Below are positions 39,105 to 47,932 of a stretch of DNA of 64,000 nucleotides, one piece after another; within the stretch, counting starts at the first letter, position 1; each line of letters opens with the position of its first letter. The notes beneath the pieces are model-generated. The model worked only from the letters and a program-made list of their open reading frames with translations, searched no databases and was not told where the DNA came from. The DNA is from Tatumella terrea. GTDB taxonomy: Bacteria > Pseudomonadota > Gammaproteobacteria > Enterobacterales > Enterobacteriaceae. The translations under genes were made by a program, and so were the position numbers. The DNA is taken from positions 120,604 to 184,603 of the forward strand of contig NZ_BAAAFX010000011.1 in NCBI RefSeq assembly GCF_039523755.1, read 5' to 3'.

Positions 39105-41435
39105 TTAGCGTTTTTTGCCAAACGCAGCGGCCAGAGCATCTTCCATTGCGCTGTTGCCTGTGGCTTTAGGTCGTGTTTTACCGGCATTCTGGCGGGCTGC
39201 AGGGCGTGGCTGACCGGCGGGTGCGGCACTGCCTCCCGGTCTGCGTGTTTCGCCTGCTTGCTCATCCAGACGCATTGTCAGGGCGATACGCTTACGTTGC
39301 AGGTCGATATCTATGACCTTAACCTTGACGATATCTCCGGCCTTCACGACCTTGTGCGGGTCGTCGACAAATTTATCCGACAGGGACGAGATATGTACCA
39401 GACCGTCCTGGTGAACGCCGATATCCACAAAAGCCCCGAAGTTAGTCACATTCGTGACCGAGCCTTCCAGTACCATCCCCGGCAGTAAGTCTGCCATCGT
39501 ATCGATACCTTCGGCAAAAGTCGCTGTTTTGAATTCAGGACGGGGATCCCGGCCCGGTTTTTCAAGCTCTTTCAGGATATCGTTGACGGTCGGTAACCCG
39601 AAGCGCTCATCGGTAAACTCTGAAGGTTTCAGGGCATGAACCGCCTGGCTGTTACCCATTAATTCTTGCAGGCTCTGTGCGGTTGCCTGCAAAATGCGCT
39701 CAACCACCGGATAGGCTTCCGGGTGAACGGTGGAGGCATCCAGCGCGTTTTCACCCTGGCTGATCCGCAAAAATCCGGCACACTGTTCAAAGGCTTTTGG
39801 CCCCAGACGGCTGACTTTCAGTAACTGCTTACGGTTTATGAAACGACCATTTTCATCCCGCCAGTCGACAATATTCTGTGCCATCATCCGGCTCAGCCCG
39901 GCAACCCGGGTTAGCAGGGGAACGGATGCCGTATTCAGGTCAACACCGACGGCGTTAACACAGTCTTCTACCACAGCATCCAGTTTTTTCGCCAGCTGAC
40001 TCTGACTGACATCATGCTGATACTGCCCGACCCCGATGGATTTAGGCTCAATCTTCACCAGCTCAGCTAACGGGTCCTGTAAGCGGCGGGCAATGGAAAC
40101 CGCGCCACGCAGCGACACATCCAGATCAGGGAACTCAAGGGCGGCCAGTTCAGAAGCAGAGTACACTGAAGCGCCTGCTTCGCTGACGATCACCTTCTGA
40201 GCCGTAACCTGCGGATACTGTTTCTGCAGTTCGAGGAAGAATCGTTCGGTCTCGCGGGAGGCAGTACCATTACCTATCGCGACCAGTTCAACCTGATAGC
40301 GGGTACATAACGCGGCCACACTGGCTGCGGCTTTGGCCGCCTGACCGGTGTGCGGATAGACCGTATCGGTCGCGACCAGTTTACCGGTGGCATCGACAAC
40401 GGCGACTTTTACGCCGGTACGCAGGCCGGGATCGAGACCCATGGTCGGGCGCATACCCGCCGGTGCGGCCATCAGCAGATCATTCAGGTTACGGGCAAAG
40501 ACATTGATCGCTTCATCTTCAGCGCGCTCTCTGAGTGTTCCCATCAGTTCGGTTTCCAGATGCAGCAGGATTTTGATCCGCCATGTCCAGCTGATGACGG
40601 CTTTTCTCCAGCGGTCCGCTGCCGCATTATTGAAAATGACCTGCAGATGTTCTGCTATCAGTGTCTCGCCATAACTTTCCCGCGGTGGTTCATCGCTTTG
40701 CGGATCCGGGTTCAGAGAAAGCTGCAGGATACCTTCGTTACGCCCGCGGAACATAGCCAGCGCGCGGTGAGAAGGGATTGATGACAACAGTTCGTGGTGA
40801 CCAAAGTAGTCGCGAAATTTCGCGCCTTCTTCTTCCTTGCCTTCCACGACTTTTGACACCAGATGAGCATTCTTAGACAGATAATGACGTACTTTCGCCA
40901 GCAGAACGGCATCTTCCGCAAACTTTTCCATCAGTATATAACGGGCGCCGTCCAGCGCTGCGCGGGTATCCGCGATACCTTTATCTGCATCAACATAAGA
41001 CTGCGCCGCACTCTCAGGGTCCTGATCCGGCTGCTGCCATAACAGGGTCGCGAGGGGTTCCAGACCGGCTTCAATGGCTATCTGTCCACGGGTGCGGCGC
41101 TTCGGTTTATAAGGGAGATAGAGATCTTCGAGTTCCGTCTTACTCAGGGTGGTGTTCAGCGCATCGGAAAGCTCCGGTGTCAGCTTACCCTGTTCCTCAA
41201 TGGAGCGGAGAATGGTCTGGCGGCGATCTTCGAGCTCACGGAGATAACTCAGCCTGGATTCTAACTGGCGTAGCTGTGTATCATCCAGCCCGCCCGTGAC
41301 TTCTTTACGATAGCGTGCAATAAATGGCACGGTATTCCCTTCGTCCAACAGATGCACAGCAGAATTGACCTGCTCTGCACGCACCTGAAGTTCACCGGCA
41401 ATAATTTGGCTTAGCGAATTTTTCATCTTTAGCAT
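39105..41435 (-). CDS. tex: Tex-family transcription accessory protein (YhgF)
   Basis: A 776-residue Tex protein: N-terminal helical domain (VPFIARYRKEVTGGLDDTQLR), a YqgF/RNase H-like domain with GLDPGLRTGVKVAVVD (near residue 335), helix-hairpin-helix DNA-binding repeats (SVPLLTRVAGLSRMMAQNIV), and a C-terminal S1 domain (VTNFGAFVDIGVHQDGLVHIS) around residues 650-725, ending in a basic low-complexity tail. E. coli YhgF is 773 aa. ATG 41426 (MKNSLSQ) is an alternative start. It binds nucleic acid and elongating polymerase. In E. coli feoABC lies between bioH and this gene; not here. Confidence 0.96.
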   Translation of the reverse strand: MLKMKNSLSQIIAGELQVRAEQVNSAVHLLDEGNTVPFIARYRKEVTGGLDDTQLRQLESRLSYLRELEDRRQTILRSIEEQGKLTPELSDALNTTLSKTELEDLYLPYKPKRRTRGQIAIEAGLEPLATLLWQQPDQDPESAAQSYVDADKGIADTRAALDGARYILMEKFAEDAVLLAKVRHYLSKNAHLVSKVVEGKEEEGAKFRDYFGHHELLSSIPSHRALAMFRGRNEGILQLSLNPDPQSDEPPRESYGETLIAEHLQVIFNNAAADRWRKAVISWTWRIKILLHLETELMGTLRERAEDEAINVFARNLNDLLMAAPAGMRPTMGLDPGLRTGVKVAVVDATGKLVATDTVYPHTGQAAKAAASVAALCTRYQVELVAIGNGTASRETERFFLELQKQYPQVTAQKVIVSEAGASVYSASELAALEFPDLDVSLRGAVSIARRLQDPLAELVKIEPKSIGVGQYQHDVSQSQLAKKLDAVVEDCVNAVGVDLNTASVPLLTRVAGLSRMMAQNIVDWRDENGRFINRKQLLKVSRLGPKAFEQCAGFLRISQGENALDASTVHPEAYPVVERILQATAQSLQELMGNSQAVHALKPSEFTDERFGLPTVNDILKELEKPGRDPRPEFKTATFAEGIDTMADLLPGMVLEGSVTNVTNFGAFVDIGVHQDGLVHISSLSDKFVDDPHKVVKAGDIVKVKVIDIDLQRKRIALTMRLDEQAGETRRPGGSAAPAGQPRPAARQNAGKTRPKATGNSAMEDALAAAFGKKR

Positions 41436-41524
41436 CAGATTTCTGCGAGGTTGGTTTCCAGCGGACAGTTATACGGACTGAGCCGTTAAAATGCCAGTAG
41501 CGCCGCTGCCTTTGGGCTATATTC

Positions 41525-42004
41525 CTAATCTGCGTCCGGGTACAGGATCTCGTTAATATACCAGGTGGCAATTCCGGCCGGTGTTTCTACCTGTGCGGCA
41601 TCGCCGGCCTCTTTTTTAAGCAAGGCTCTGGCCATCGGAGAGTCGATCGAAATATAGTCTTTACGGCCAAAAATCTCGTCATAGCCCACAATGCGAAAAG
41701 ATTTAATCTCACCGCGATCATTTTCGACCTCAACCTGTGCGCCAAAGAAGACTTTTCCCTGTTGCTGCGGGGAGTAATCGACAATACGTAACGCTTCCAG
41801 GCTTTTTCTCAGATACCGGACTCTGCGATCAATCTCTCTGAGCCGCTTTTTGTTATACTGATAATCGGCATTTTCACTGCGATCACCCAGGCTGGCAGCC
41901 CAGGTCACCTTTTTGGTGACTTCCGGACGTTCCTCGCGCCAAAGGTAGTCAAGTTCCTGTTTTAATTTGTTATAGCCTTCGCGTGTAATCAGTGGCGTTC
42001 TCAT
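41525..42004 (-). CDS. greB: Transcription elongation factor GreB
   Basis: A 159-residue Gre factor: N-terminal coiled coil (REGYNKLKQELDYLWREERPEVTKKV, then AASLGDRSENADYQYNKKRL with the acidic tip residues) and a C-terminal FKBP-like domain (RIVGYDEIFGRKDYISIDSPMARALLKKE in blocks). It stimulates RNA cleavage in backtracked polymerase. ATG 42004 gives MRTPLITREGY, aligned with E. coli GreB (158 aa); the in-frame ATG at 42025 is less likely. Divergent from ompR. Confidence 0.96.
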   Translation of the reverse strand: MRTPLITREGYNKLKQELDYLWREERPEVTKKVTWAASLGDRSENADYQYNKKRLREIDRRVRYLRKSLEALRIVDYSPQQQGKVFFGAQVEVENDRGEIKSFRIVGYDEIFGRKDYISIDSPMARALLKKEAGDAAQVETPAGIATWYINEILYPDAD

Positions 42005-42332
42005 TCCGCTTCCCGTAACAGTCAATAAATGTCAGTCATTGTCAGTGTATGTCGCTTATACGGGTGTAAAAGTCCGGTTTATAGATTGGATAACCCGAAA
42101 TTCACCGTACTGCGCGTAAAACAGCCATTATCATCCGTGATGAAATCCGGAAGAAAAGGTTGAGGAATTTCAACAGACTCCACGGGCATAGGGCGATAAA
42201 AACGGAGTTAACTTGCTGTTTAATATGCTTTGTAACAATTTCGGCTAGAATATAAACCATTATAAACTGTCACTGTAATATATCTTTTTTAACAATACAG
42301 CATCAGGCAATTGTGCCTTTGGGAGTGAAGAA
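42005..42332. other. greB-ompR divergent intergenic region
   Basis: 328 nt without a gene. It must hold the greB and ompR-envZ promoters. The ompR-proximal part (about 42210-42300) is very AT-rich with TAGAATATAAACC and TATAAACTG elements, but no -35/-10 pair is clear enough to call. I see no strong hairpin or repeat. Confidence 0.5.
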
Positions 42333-43052
42333 ATGCAGGAAAATTACAAAGTTCTGGTCGTTGATGATGATATGCGACTGCGCGCATTGCTGGAAAGATA
42401 TCTGACCGAGCAGGGTTTCCAGGTTCGCAGCGTAGCGAATGCCGAACAGATGGATCGTTTACTGACCCGTGAATCCTTCCACCTGATGGTACTTGATTTG
42501 ATGCTGCCGGGCGAAGATGGCCTTTCTATCTGTCGCCGTTTACGTAGCCAAAGTAACCCGATGCCTATCATTATGGTGACGGCCAAAGGTGAAGAAGTGG
42601 ATCGTATTGTCGGGCTGGAAATCGGTGCTGACGATTATATCCCTAAACCGTTTAACCCGCGTGAACTGCTGGCCCGTATCCGCGCTGTATTGCGTCGCCA
42701 GGCGAATGAACTGCCGGGCGCACCGTCGCAGGAAGAAGCCGTTATCGCCTTTGGTAAGTTTAAACTGAACCTCGGCACCCGCGAAATGTTCCGTGAAGAT
42801 GAACCTATGCCATTAACCAGTGGTGAGTTCGCGGTACTGAAAGCGCTGGTCAGCCACCCGCGTGAGCCGTTATCCCGCGACAAGCTGATGAATCTGGCCC
42901 GTGGCCGTGAATACAGTGCGATGGAACGTTCTATTGATGTTCAGATTTCACGTCTGCGTCGTATGGTAGAAGAAGACCCGGCACACCCGCGGTATATTCA
43001 GACCGTCTGGGGCCTGGGGTATGTGTTTGTGCCGGATGGCAGTAAAGCATGA
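42333..43052 (+). CDS. ompR: Osmolarity response regulator OmpR
   Basis: A 239-residue response regulator, exactly as in E. coli. The receiver domain has the phospho-acceptor Asp55 (LMVLDLMLPG), acidic pocket DDD at 11-13 and Lys near 105 (YIPKPFNPRELLARI). The C-terminal winged-helix DNA-binding domain ends RRMVEEDPAHPRYIQTVWGLGYVF. It controls porin genes in response to EnvZ. Its stop overlaps the envZ ATG by 4 nt. Confidence 0.99.
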   Translation: MQENYKVLVVDDDMRLRALLERYLTEQGFQVRSVANAEQMDRLLTRESFHLMVLDLMLPGEDGLSICRRLRSQSNPMPIIMVTAKGEEVDRIVGLEIGADDYIPKPFNPRELLARIRAVLRRQANELPGAPSQEEAVIAFGKFKLNLGTREMFREDEPMPLTSGEFAVLKALVSHPREPLSRDKLMNLARGREYSAMERSIDVQISRLRRMVEEDPAHPRYIQTVWGLGYVFVPDGSKA

Positions 43053-44404
43053 AGCGATTCCGCTTCTCGCCACGGAGCTCCTTTGCCCGTACGCTGCTAT
43101 TGATCGTGACTTTACTGTTTGTCAGTCTGGTCACGACGTATCTGGTGGTGCTGAATTTTGCGATTTTGCCGAGTCTTCAGCAGTTTAATAAGGTTCTGGC
43201 GTATGAAGTCAGAATGCTGATGACCGATAAGCTGCAGCTGGAAGATGGCACGCAGTTAGAAGTTCCGCCGGCTTTTCGTCGGGAAATCTATCGGGAATTA
43301 GGTATTTCACTGTATACCAATGCAGCGGCAGAGGAAGGCGGGTTACGCTGGGCACAGCATTATGAATTTCTGAGTGATCAGATGGCGCAGCAACTGGGCG
43401 GGCCGACCGATGTCCGGGTGGAGGTCAATAAGAACTCTCCTGTGGTCTGGCTGAAGACCTGGTTATCTCCCGATATCTGGGTGCGTGTCCCTTTGACGGA
43501 AATTCATCAGGGAGATTTCTCCCCGCTGTTCCGCTATACCCTGGCCATTATGCTGCTGGCGATTTGCGGAGCCTGGTTATTTATCCGTATGCAGAACCGG
43601 CCACTGGTGGAGCTGGAAAATGCTGCTCTGCAGGTGGGACAGGGGATTATACCGCCGCCGTTAAGAGAATATGGCGCATCGGAAGTACGCTCGGTGACCC
43701 GGGCGTTTAATCAGATGGCTGCCGGGATTAAACAACTGGCCGATGACCGTACTTTGCTCATGGCAGGAGTCAGCCATGACCTCCGGACACCGCTGACACG
43801 TATTCGTCTGGCGACGGAGATGATGGGCGAAGAAGAAAAGTATCTTTCCGAATCCATCAACAAAGATATTGAAGAATGTAATGCCATTATCGAACAGTTT
43901 ATCGATTATCTGCGTACCGGGCAGGAAATGCAGACAGAACGTGTCGATCTGAATACGGTACTCGGAGAAGTGGTCGCTGCCGAAAGCGGTTATGAGCGCG
44001 AGATAGAGAATGCCGTGATGGACAGTGAACTTCTGCTGGATATCAATCCGCTGTCTGTTAAACGCGCTGTGGCGAATATGGTGGTGAATGCTGCCCGCTA
44101 TGGTAATGGCTGGATCAAAGTCAGTAGCGGTCGTGAGCTGAACCGGGCCTGGTTTCAGGTAGAAGATAATGGTCCCGGGATTGAACCGGAGCAAATTGAA
44201 CATCTGCTTCAGCCTTTTGTCCGCGGTGACAGTGCCCGCAGTACCAGCGGAACAGGATTAGGGCTGGCTATCGTCCAGCGGATTATCGATGCGCACCGGG
44301 GGGAGCTGGAAATCGGCAGAAGTGAACAGGGCGGGCTGCGTATCCGGGCCTGGTTACCGGTGCCGGTTACAGAACCGCCGGTGGTGAATACCGCCACTCA
44401 TTAA
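43049..44404 (+). CDS. envZ: Osmosensor histidine kinase EnvZ
   Basis: A 451-residue sensor kinase: TM1 (TLLLIVTLLFVSLVTTYLVVL), a periplasmic domain (about 36-158), TM2 (FRYTLAIMLLAICGAWLFI), HAMP domain, DHp domain with the phospho-acceptor His243 (GVSHDLRTPLTRIR) and an ATP-binding domain with N box, DNGPGI and GTGLGLAIV. Length differs by one from E. coli EnvZ (450 aa). Translationally coupled to ompR. Confidence 0.98.
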   Translation: MKRFRFSPRSSFARTLLLIVTLLFVSLVTTYLVVLNFAILPSLQQFNKVLAYEVRMLMTDKLQLEDGTQLEVPPAFRREIYRELGISLYTNAAAEEGGLRWAQHYEFLSDQMAQQLGGPTDVRVEVNKNSPVVWLKTWLSPDIWVRVPLTEIHQGDFSPLFRYTLAIMLLAICGAWLFIRMQNRPLVELENAALQVGQGIIPPPLREYGASEVRSVTRAFNQMAAGIKQLADDRTLLMAGVSHDLRTPLTRIRLATEMMGEEEKYLSESINKDIEECNAIIEQFIDYLRTGQEMQTERVDLNTVLGEVVAAESGYEREIENAVMDSELLLDINPLSVKRAVANMVVNAARYGNGWIKVSSGRELNRAWFQVEDNGPGIEPEQIEHLLQPFVRGDSARSTSGTGLGLAIVQRIIDAHRGELEIGRSEQGGLRIRAWLPVPVTEPPVVNTATH

Positions 44405-44413
44405 GTGTACGAA

Positions 44414-44440
44414 ACAGACAGGGTGGGTCACCCTGTCTGT
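44414..44440. terminator. Hairpin between convergent envZ and pckA
   Basis: ACAGACAGGGTG-GGT-CACCCTGTCTGT, a perfect 12-bp stem. On the minus strand it is followed by TTTCG; on the plus strand there is no T-run. Confidence 0.7.
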
Positions 44441-44449
44441 GACGGCGAA

Positions 44450-46072
44450 TTAATCGGGCACCGGACCGGCATGTACCAGTGCCTGACCGGTGGCCGTATC
44501 CGTATATTGTACGAAATTATCAATAAACTTCTGTGCCAGTACCCCGGCCTGGGTTCGCCATTCGCTCTCTGATGCCCAGCTATTCCTCGGGTCAAGTAGT
44601 GAACTCTCCACATTTTTCAGCCTCAGAGGCATCTGCAGGTTAAATACCGGCAATACCTGCATCGGAGCTTGCCGTAATTCATCGTTAAGAATGGCATTGA
44701 TCAACGTCCGCGTGTTTTTCAGCGATATACGCTGACCCTGACCATTCCAGCCGGTATTGACCAGATAGGCTTCTGCGCCTGCGGCCTGCATTCGCTTCAG
44801 AAGCACTTCTGCATAACGGGTCGGATGCAGGGTAAGAAAGGCCGCCCCGAAGCAGGCCGAGAACGTGGGGAGCGGTCTGACAATTCCCCGTTCTGTCCCG
44901 GCGAGTTTGGCCGTGAAGCCGGATAAAAAATGATACTGGGTTTGCTCCGGTGTCAGCCGTGATACCGGGGGTAAAATCCCGAAGGCATCGGCAGTGAGAA
45001 AAATAACCTTACGGGCATGCCCGGCTTTGGAAAGCGGGGTCACGATATTCTCAATATGGCTGAGAGGATAAGAGACCCGGGTATTTTCAGTTTTCGAGGC
45101 ATCGGCAAAATCAATGCGGCCATCGGCGAGGACAACGACGTTCTCCAGCAGAGCATCACGGCGGATAGCCTGGTAGATTTCCGGCTCGGCCTGCGGACAA
45201 AGATTAATGGTTTTTGCATAGCACCCGCCTTCAAAGTTGAAGACGCCTTCATCATCCCAGCCGTGTTCATCATCACCGATCAACTGTCGGGCCGGATCGG
45301 TTGAGAGAGTGGTTTTCCCGGTACCGGACAGGCCGAAGAATACGGCCACATCGCCCTGTTTACCCACATTAGCGGAGCAGTGCATAGAGGCAATATTCTT
45401 CAATGGCAGTAAATAATTCATGACGGCAAACAAGCCTTTCTTCATCTCGCCGCCATACCAGGTGCCCCCGATAAGCTGAATACGCTCGGTCAGATTAAAT
45501 GCCACAAAATTTTCAGAATTCAGCCCCTGAGACTGCCAGTGCGGATTGGAACATTTTGACGCATTCAGGACCACAAAGTCCGGGGTAAACTGTGCCAGTT
45601 CTTCCTCGTCCGGTTGGATAAACATATTTTTGACGAAGTGAGCCTGCCATGCCACTTCTGTCACAAAGCGTACACTGAGGCGGCTGTTGGCATTGGCGCC
45701 GCAGAAGGCATCTGTCACGAACAGACGTTTACCGGAAAGCTGATCGGTCACGCAACGTTTTAGTGTCTGCCAGGTGTCCACGCTGAGCGGCTGATTGCCG
45801 CTGCTGCCCTGTGCAGTGTCACTCCACCAGAGATTATCGCGGGTTGTCTCATCGCGGACGATGTATTTATCTTTCGGAGAGCGGCCGGTAAAAATACCGG
45901 TATCTACCGCAACGGCACCGTTACTGGTCAGTATCCCCCGCTCAAAGCCCTGTAATTCCGGGCGGAGTTCTTCGTTAAACAGGGTTGTGTAGTCCGGGTT
46001 ATAAATAATGCAGGGGGTATGCTGAATACCTAACGATGAGAGATCGGGCAACTTCCCATTACTGGAAGACAT
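44450..46072 (-). CDS. pckA: Phosphoenolpyruvate carboxykinase (ATP)
   Basis: A 540-residue PEP carboxykinase, same length as E. coli PckA, making PEP from oxaloacetate in gluconeogenesis. RSPKDKYIVRD, the P-loop GLSGTGKTTLS (about 247-257), GDDEHGWDDEGVFNFEGGCYAK and TENTRVSYPL contain ATP- and metal-binding residues. ATG 46072 with AAGGAG 8 nt upstream is the start; the frame continues 22 codons further without similarity. The N-terminal 12 residues (MSSSNGKLPDLS) differ from E. coli. Confidence 0.97.
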   Translation of the reverse strand: MSSSNGKLPDLSSLGIQHTPCIIYNPDYTTLFNEELRPELQGFERGILTSNGAVAVDTGIFTGRSPKDKYIVRDETTRDNLWWSDTAQGSSGNQPLSVDTWQTLKRCVTDQLSGKRLFVTDAFCGANANSRLSVRFVTEVAWQAHFVKNMFIQPDEEELAQFTPDFVVLNASKCSNPHWQSQGLNSENFVAFNLTERIQLIGGTWYGGEMKKGLFAVMNYLLPLKNIASMHCSANVGKQGDVAVFFGLSGTGKTTLSTDPARQLIGDDEHGWDDEGVFNFEGGCYAKTINLCPQAEPEIYQAIRRDALLENVVVLADGRIDFADASKTENTRVSYPLSHIENIVTPLSKAGHARKVIFLTADAFGILPPVSRLTPEQTQYHFLSGFTAKLAGTERGIVRPLPTFSACFGAAFLTLHPTRYAEVLLKRMQAAGAEAYLVNTGWNGQGQRISLKNTRTLINAILNDELRQAPMQVLPVFNLQMPLRLKNVESSLLDPRNSWASESEWRTQAGVLAQKFIDNFVQYTDTATGQALVHAGPVPD

Positions 46073-46247
46073 GTGTCTGCTCCTTTCGAACCTGGGTCTG
46101 CAAGTGGATATGCCGCGGCCAGAGGCAACGATAATCATTCCGGAAGAATATCAGCCTGAGAGTTACGGGCAGTGTACACAGCGGATCATCAAGGCAGGAA
46201 GGAGGTCCGGGGAAAAGTGTGAAGCGGGTTATACTTCGCTGTAATGA

Positions 46248-46275
46248 CTACCCTTTCTTTCAACAGAAAAGGTAG
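46248..46275. repeat. Inverted repeat in the hslO-pckA interval
   Basis: CTACCCTTTCT and AGAAAAGGTAG (11 bp each, one mismatch) flank a 6-nt loop. On the minus strand it lies between the hslO stop and the pckA start, within the likely pckA leader. Confidence 0.4.
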
Positions 46276-46294
46276 CCCTGCAGCGATACCGGTG

Positions 46295-46323
46295 ACGCCG
46301 GCCTCAGCAGATAAGGCCGGCGT
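46295..46323. terminator. GC-rich hairpin downstream of hslO
   Basis: ACGCCGGCC/GGCCGGCGT, a perfect 9-bp stem with an 11-nt loop, 7 nt past the hslO stop (minus strand). Read on the minus strand no T-run follows; on the plus strand TTT does. Confidence 0.5.
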
Positions 46324-46330
46324 TTCGTGA

Positions 46331-47197
46331 TCAGTGGACGGAGTTGTTACCTGCGAGTGCATTAGTGCGGATGTTTTCCACATCGACCGCATCATAAATG
46401 TAATGAGTGCCACAGTAGTCACAATGCATATCGATCTTGCCATCTTCGGCAAGGATCTCATCGATCTCATTAGCCGCCACGGTTTTCAGTACATCGCCAC
46501 AACGCTCACGTGAACAGGTACATTTGAATTCAACCGAAACCGGGTCAAAGACTGACACCTCTTCCTGGTGATAAAGACGCCATAACACGTCGGTAGCCGA
46601 TAATGAGGTCAGCTCTTCTGCCTTGATGGTCTCAGCCAGCGTCACCAGGTGTTCAAACTCCTCGTTACCGGCACCGTGGGACGGCAGAACCTGAAGCAGG
46701 ATACCGCCGGCCCCCCGGGCGTCCTGGCGGATAATAAGCCGGGTAGGTAATTGCTCTGAACGGGCAAAGTAGTCTTCCAGGCACTCAGCAATCGTCTCAC
46801 CTTCCAGCCCGACCACGCCCTGATAACGTTCGCCTTTCGCCGGAGTGATGGTAATGATCAGATACCCATTCCCGGCCATCTCTTTCAGTGTTGCGCCGTC
46901 AGCAATATCACCACGCATACGGGCAACACCGCGAAGCTGCTGATGATTGTTACCATTGACCACCGCCATCGACAGAGGACCGTCTCCCTGCAACTGAACA
47001 GTGATGTCGCCTTCAAATTTCAGTGTCGCGGTCATCAGACTGGTCGCGACCAGCAACTCGCCCAGTAACGCCTGCACCGGCTGCGGGTAGTCATGACCCT
47101 GCAGGATATCCTGCAGAGTCTGTGAAACGTTCACGAGCTCGCCGCGAACCTCGGCATTGTTAAAAATGAAGCGATGAAGCTGATCGTGTACAGGCAT
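46331..47197 (-). CDS. hslO: Redox-regulated chaperone Hsp33
   Basis: A 288-residue Hsp33. The C-terminal redox switch holds the four zinc cysteines: Cys226-x-Cys228 (KCTCSRERC) and Cys259-x-x-Cys262 (HCDYCGTHY). QDILQGHDYPQPVQALLGELLVA and GNGYLIITITP are N-terminal domain blocks. E. coli HslO is 292 aa. Oxidation and unfolding convert it to an ATP-independent holdase. Behind hslR with 26 nt between; both are sigma-32 targets in E. coli. Confidence 0.97.
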   Translation of the reverse strand: MPVHDQLHRFIFNNAEVRGELVNVSQTLQDILQGHDYPQPVQALLGELLVATSLMTATLKFEGDITVQLQGDGPLSMAVVNGNNHQQLRGVARMRGDIADGATLKEMAGNGYLIITITPAKGERYQGVVGLEGETIAECLEDYFARSEQLPTRLIIRQDARGAGGILLQVLPSHGAGNEEFEHLVTLAETIKAEELTSLSATDVLWRLYHQEEVSVFDPVSVEFKCTCSRERCGDVLKTVAANEIDEILAEDGKIDMHCDYCGTHYIYDAVDVENIRTNALAGNNSVH

Positions 47198-47223
47198 AAG
47201 TGTCTCTCTTTGGGGACGGGAGA

Positions 47224-47628
47224 TTATTCATCGCCCGTTAATTTAAATTTTATCAGATGGCGGCGTTCTTTTTTATCCGGCCGTCTGTCAGGGTGAGGCA
47301 TCGTCAATGCATGGAGTTTCCGTGCAACGGCCTGAGCCTCACGTTTTTCGATACTTTCCGGCGTTTCGCGATAAAGAAGACTGGCATCCGTCGCGCTGCC
47401 TCGTTGCCCGGCGATGCCGGTGATCACCACGGTACGCAGGTCATTTCCCTGACGTAATACCAGCTCAGCATTGAGCTCGACATGTTTGCCGGGTTTAGTG
47501 CGTTGTCCGTTGTAATGGACTTTTCCGCCTTCAATCATTTCTCTGGCGATGGCCCGGGTCTTATAAAAACGGGCTGCCCATAGCCATTTATCCAGCCTGA
47601 CCTCCTGCGGGGGCATTTTTGGTTTCAT
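47224..47628 (-). CDS. hslR: Heat-shock ribosome-associated protein Hsp15
   Basis: A 134-residue S4-domain RNA-binding protein. The S4 motif VRLDKWLWAARFYKTRAIAREMIEGGKVHYNGQR is read in blocks over residues 10-44; the C-terminus PHPDRRPDKKERRHLIKFK matches E. coli HslR (133 aa). It binds free 50S subunits carrying nascent chains and helps recycle them. ATG 47628 with AGGAG upstream is the start; the in-frame ATG at 47652 lacks support. E. coli yrfG, normally next upstream, is absent. Confidence 0.95.
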   Translation of the reverse strand: MKPKMPPQEVRLDKWLWAARFYKTRAIAREMIEGGKVHYNGQRTKPGKHVELNAELVLRQGNDLRTVVITGIAGQRGSATDASLLYRETPESIEKREAQAVARKLHALTMPHPDRRPDKKERRHLIKFKLTGDE

Positions 47629-47811
47629 GCTGGCTCCTGTTATCAGAATCACCGGCGACCTGTGCCTGGCCGAGTGCCATTAATGTGGGTGACCGCCCTG
47701 TGCCGGAATTGAGTAGATATGGGTGAATACAGATAATTCAAGGCAGAAGGGGGACGCTACAGATGACAGTATCTTCCGTGCAGCACAAACCAGTGAGGTA
47801 TTATTATAACG

Positions 47812-47829
47812 TACTTCCGGCCGGAAGTA
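47812..47829. repeat. Perfect 18-bp palindrome
   Basis: TACTTCCGG directly followed by CCGGAAGTA, in the igaA-hslR interval. Lack of a loop favours a DNA-level (protein-binding) dyad over an RNA hairpin. Confidence 0.5.
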
Positions 47830-47859
47830 TTGCGTCGCCAGTACCCGGAAATGCTGTAG

Positions 47860-47898
47860 TAACGGTCATGTCATGGCTCCCGGGGGAGATGACCGTTA
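47860..47898. terminator. Nested hairpin downstream of igaA
   Basis: TAACGGTCAT/ATGACCGTTA, a 10-bp outer stem enclosing CTCC-CGGG-GGAG. It lies 35 nt past the igaA stop (minus strand) with no T-run. Confidence 0.5.
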
Positions 47899-47932
47899 AC
47901 TCCATAGAAATGGCTGAAGCGGCTATCCGGGG

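Larger units (their letters stand above)
47629..47932. other. igaA-hslR interval where yrfG is missing
   Basis: 304 nt between the igaA stop and the hslR start (both minus strand). E. coli has the yrfG phosphatase gene here; I find no remnant of it. The region holds a perfect 18-bp palindrome and a 10-bp hairpin with an inner stem. An open frame of 76 codons on the plus strand has no recognisable product. Confidence 0.6.
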
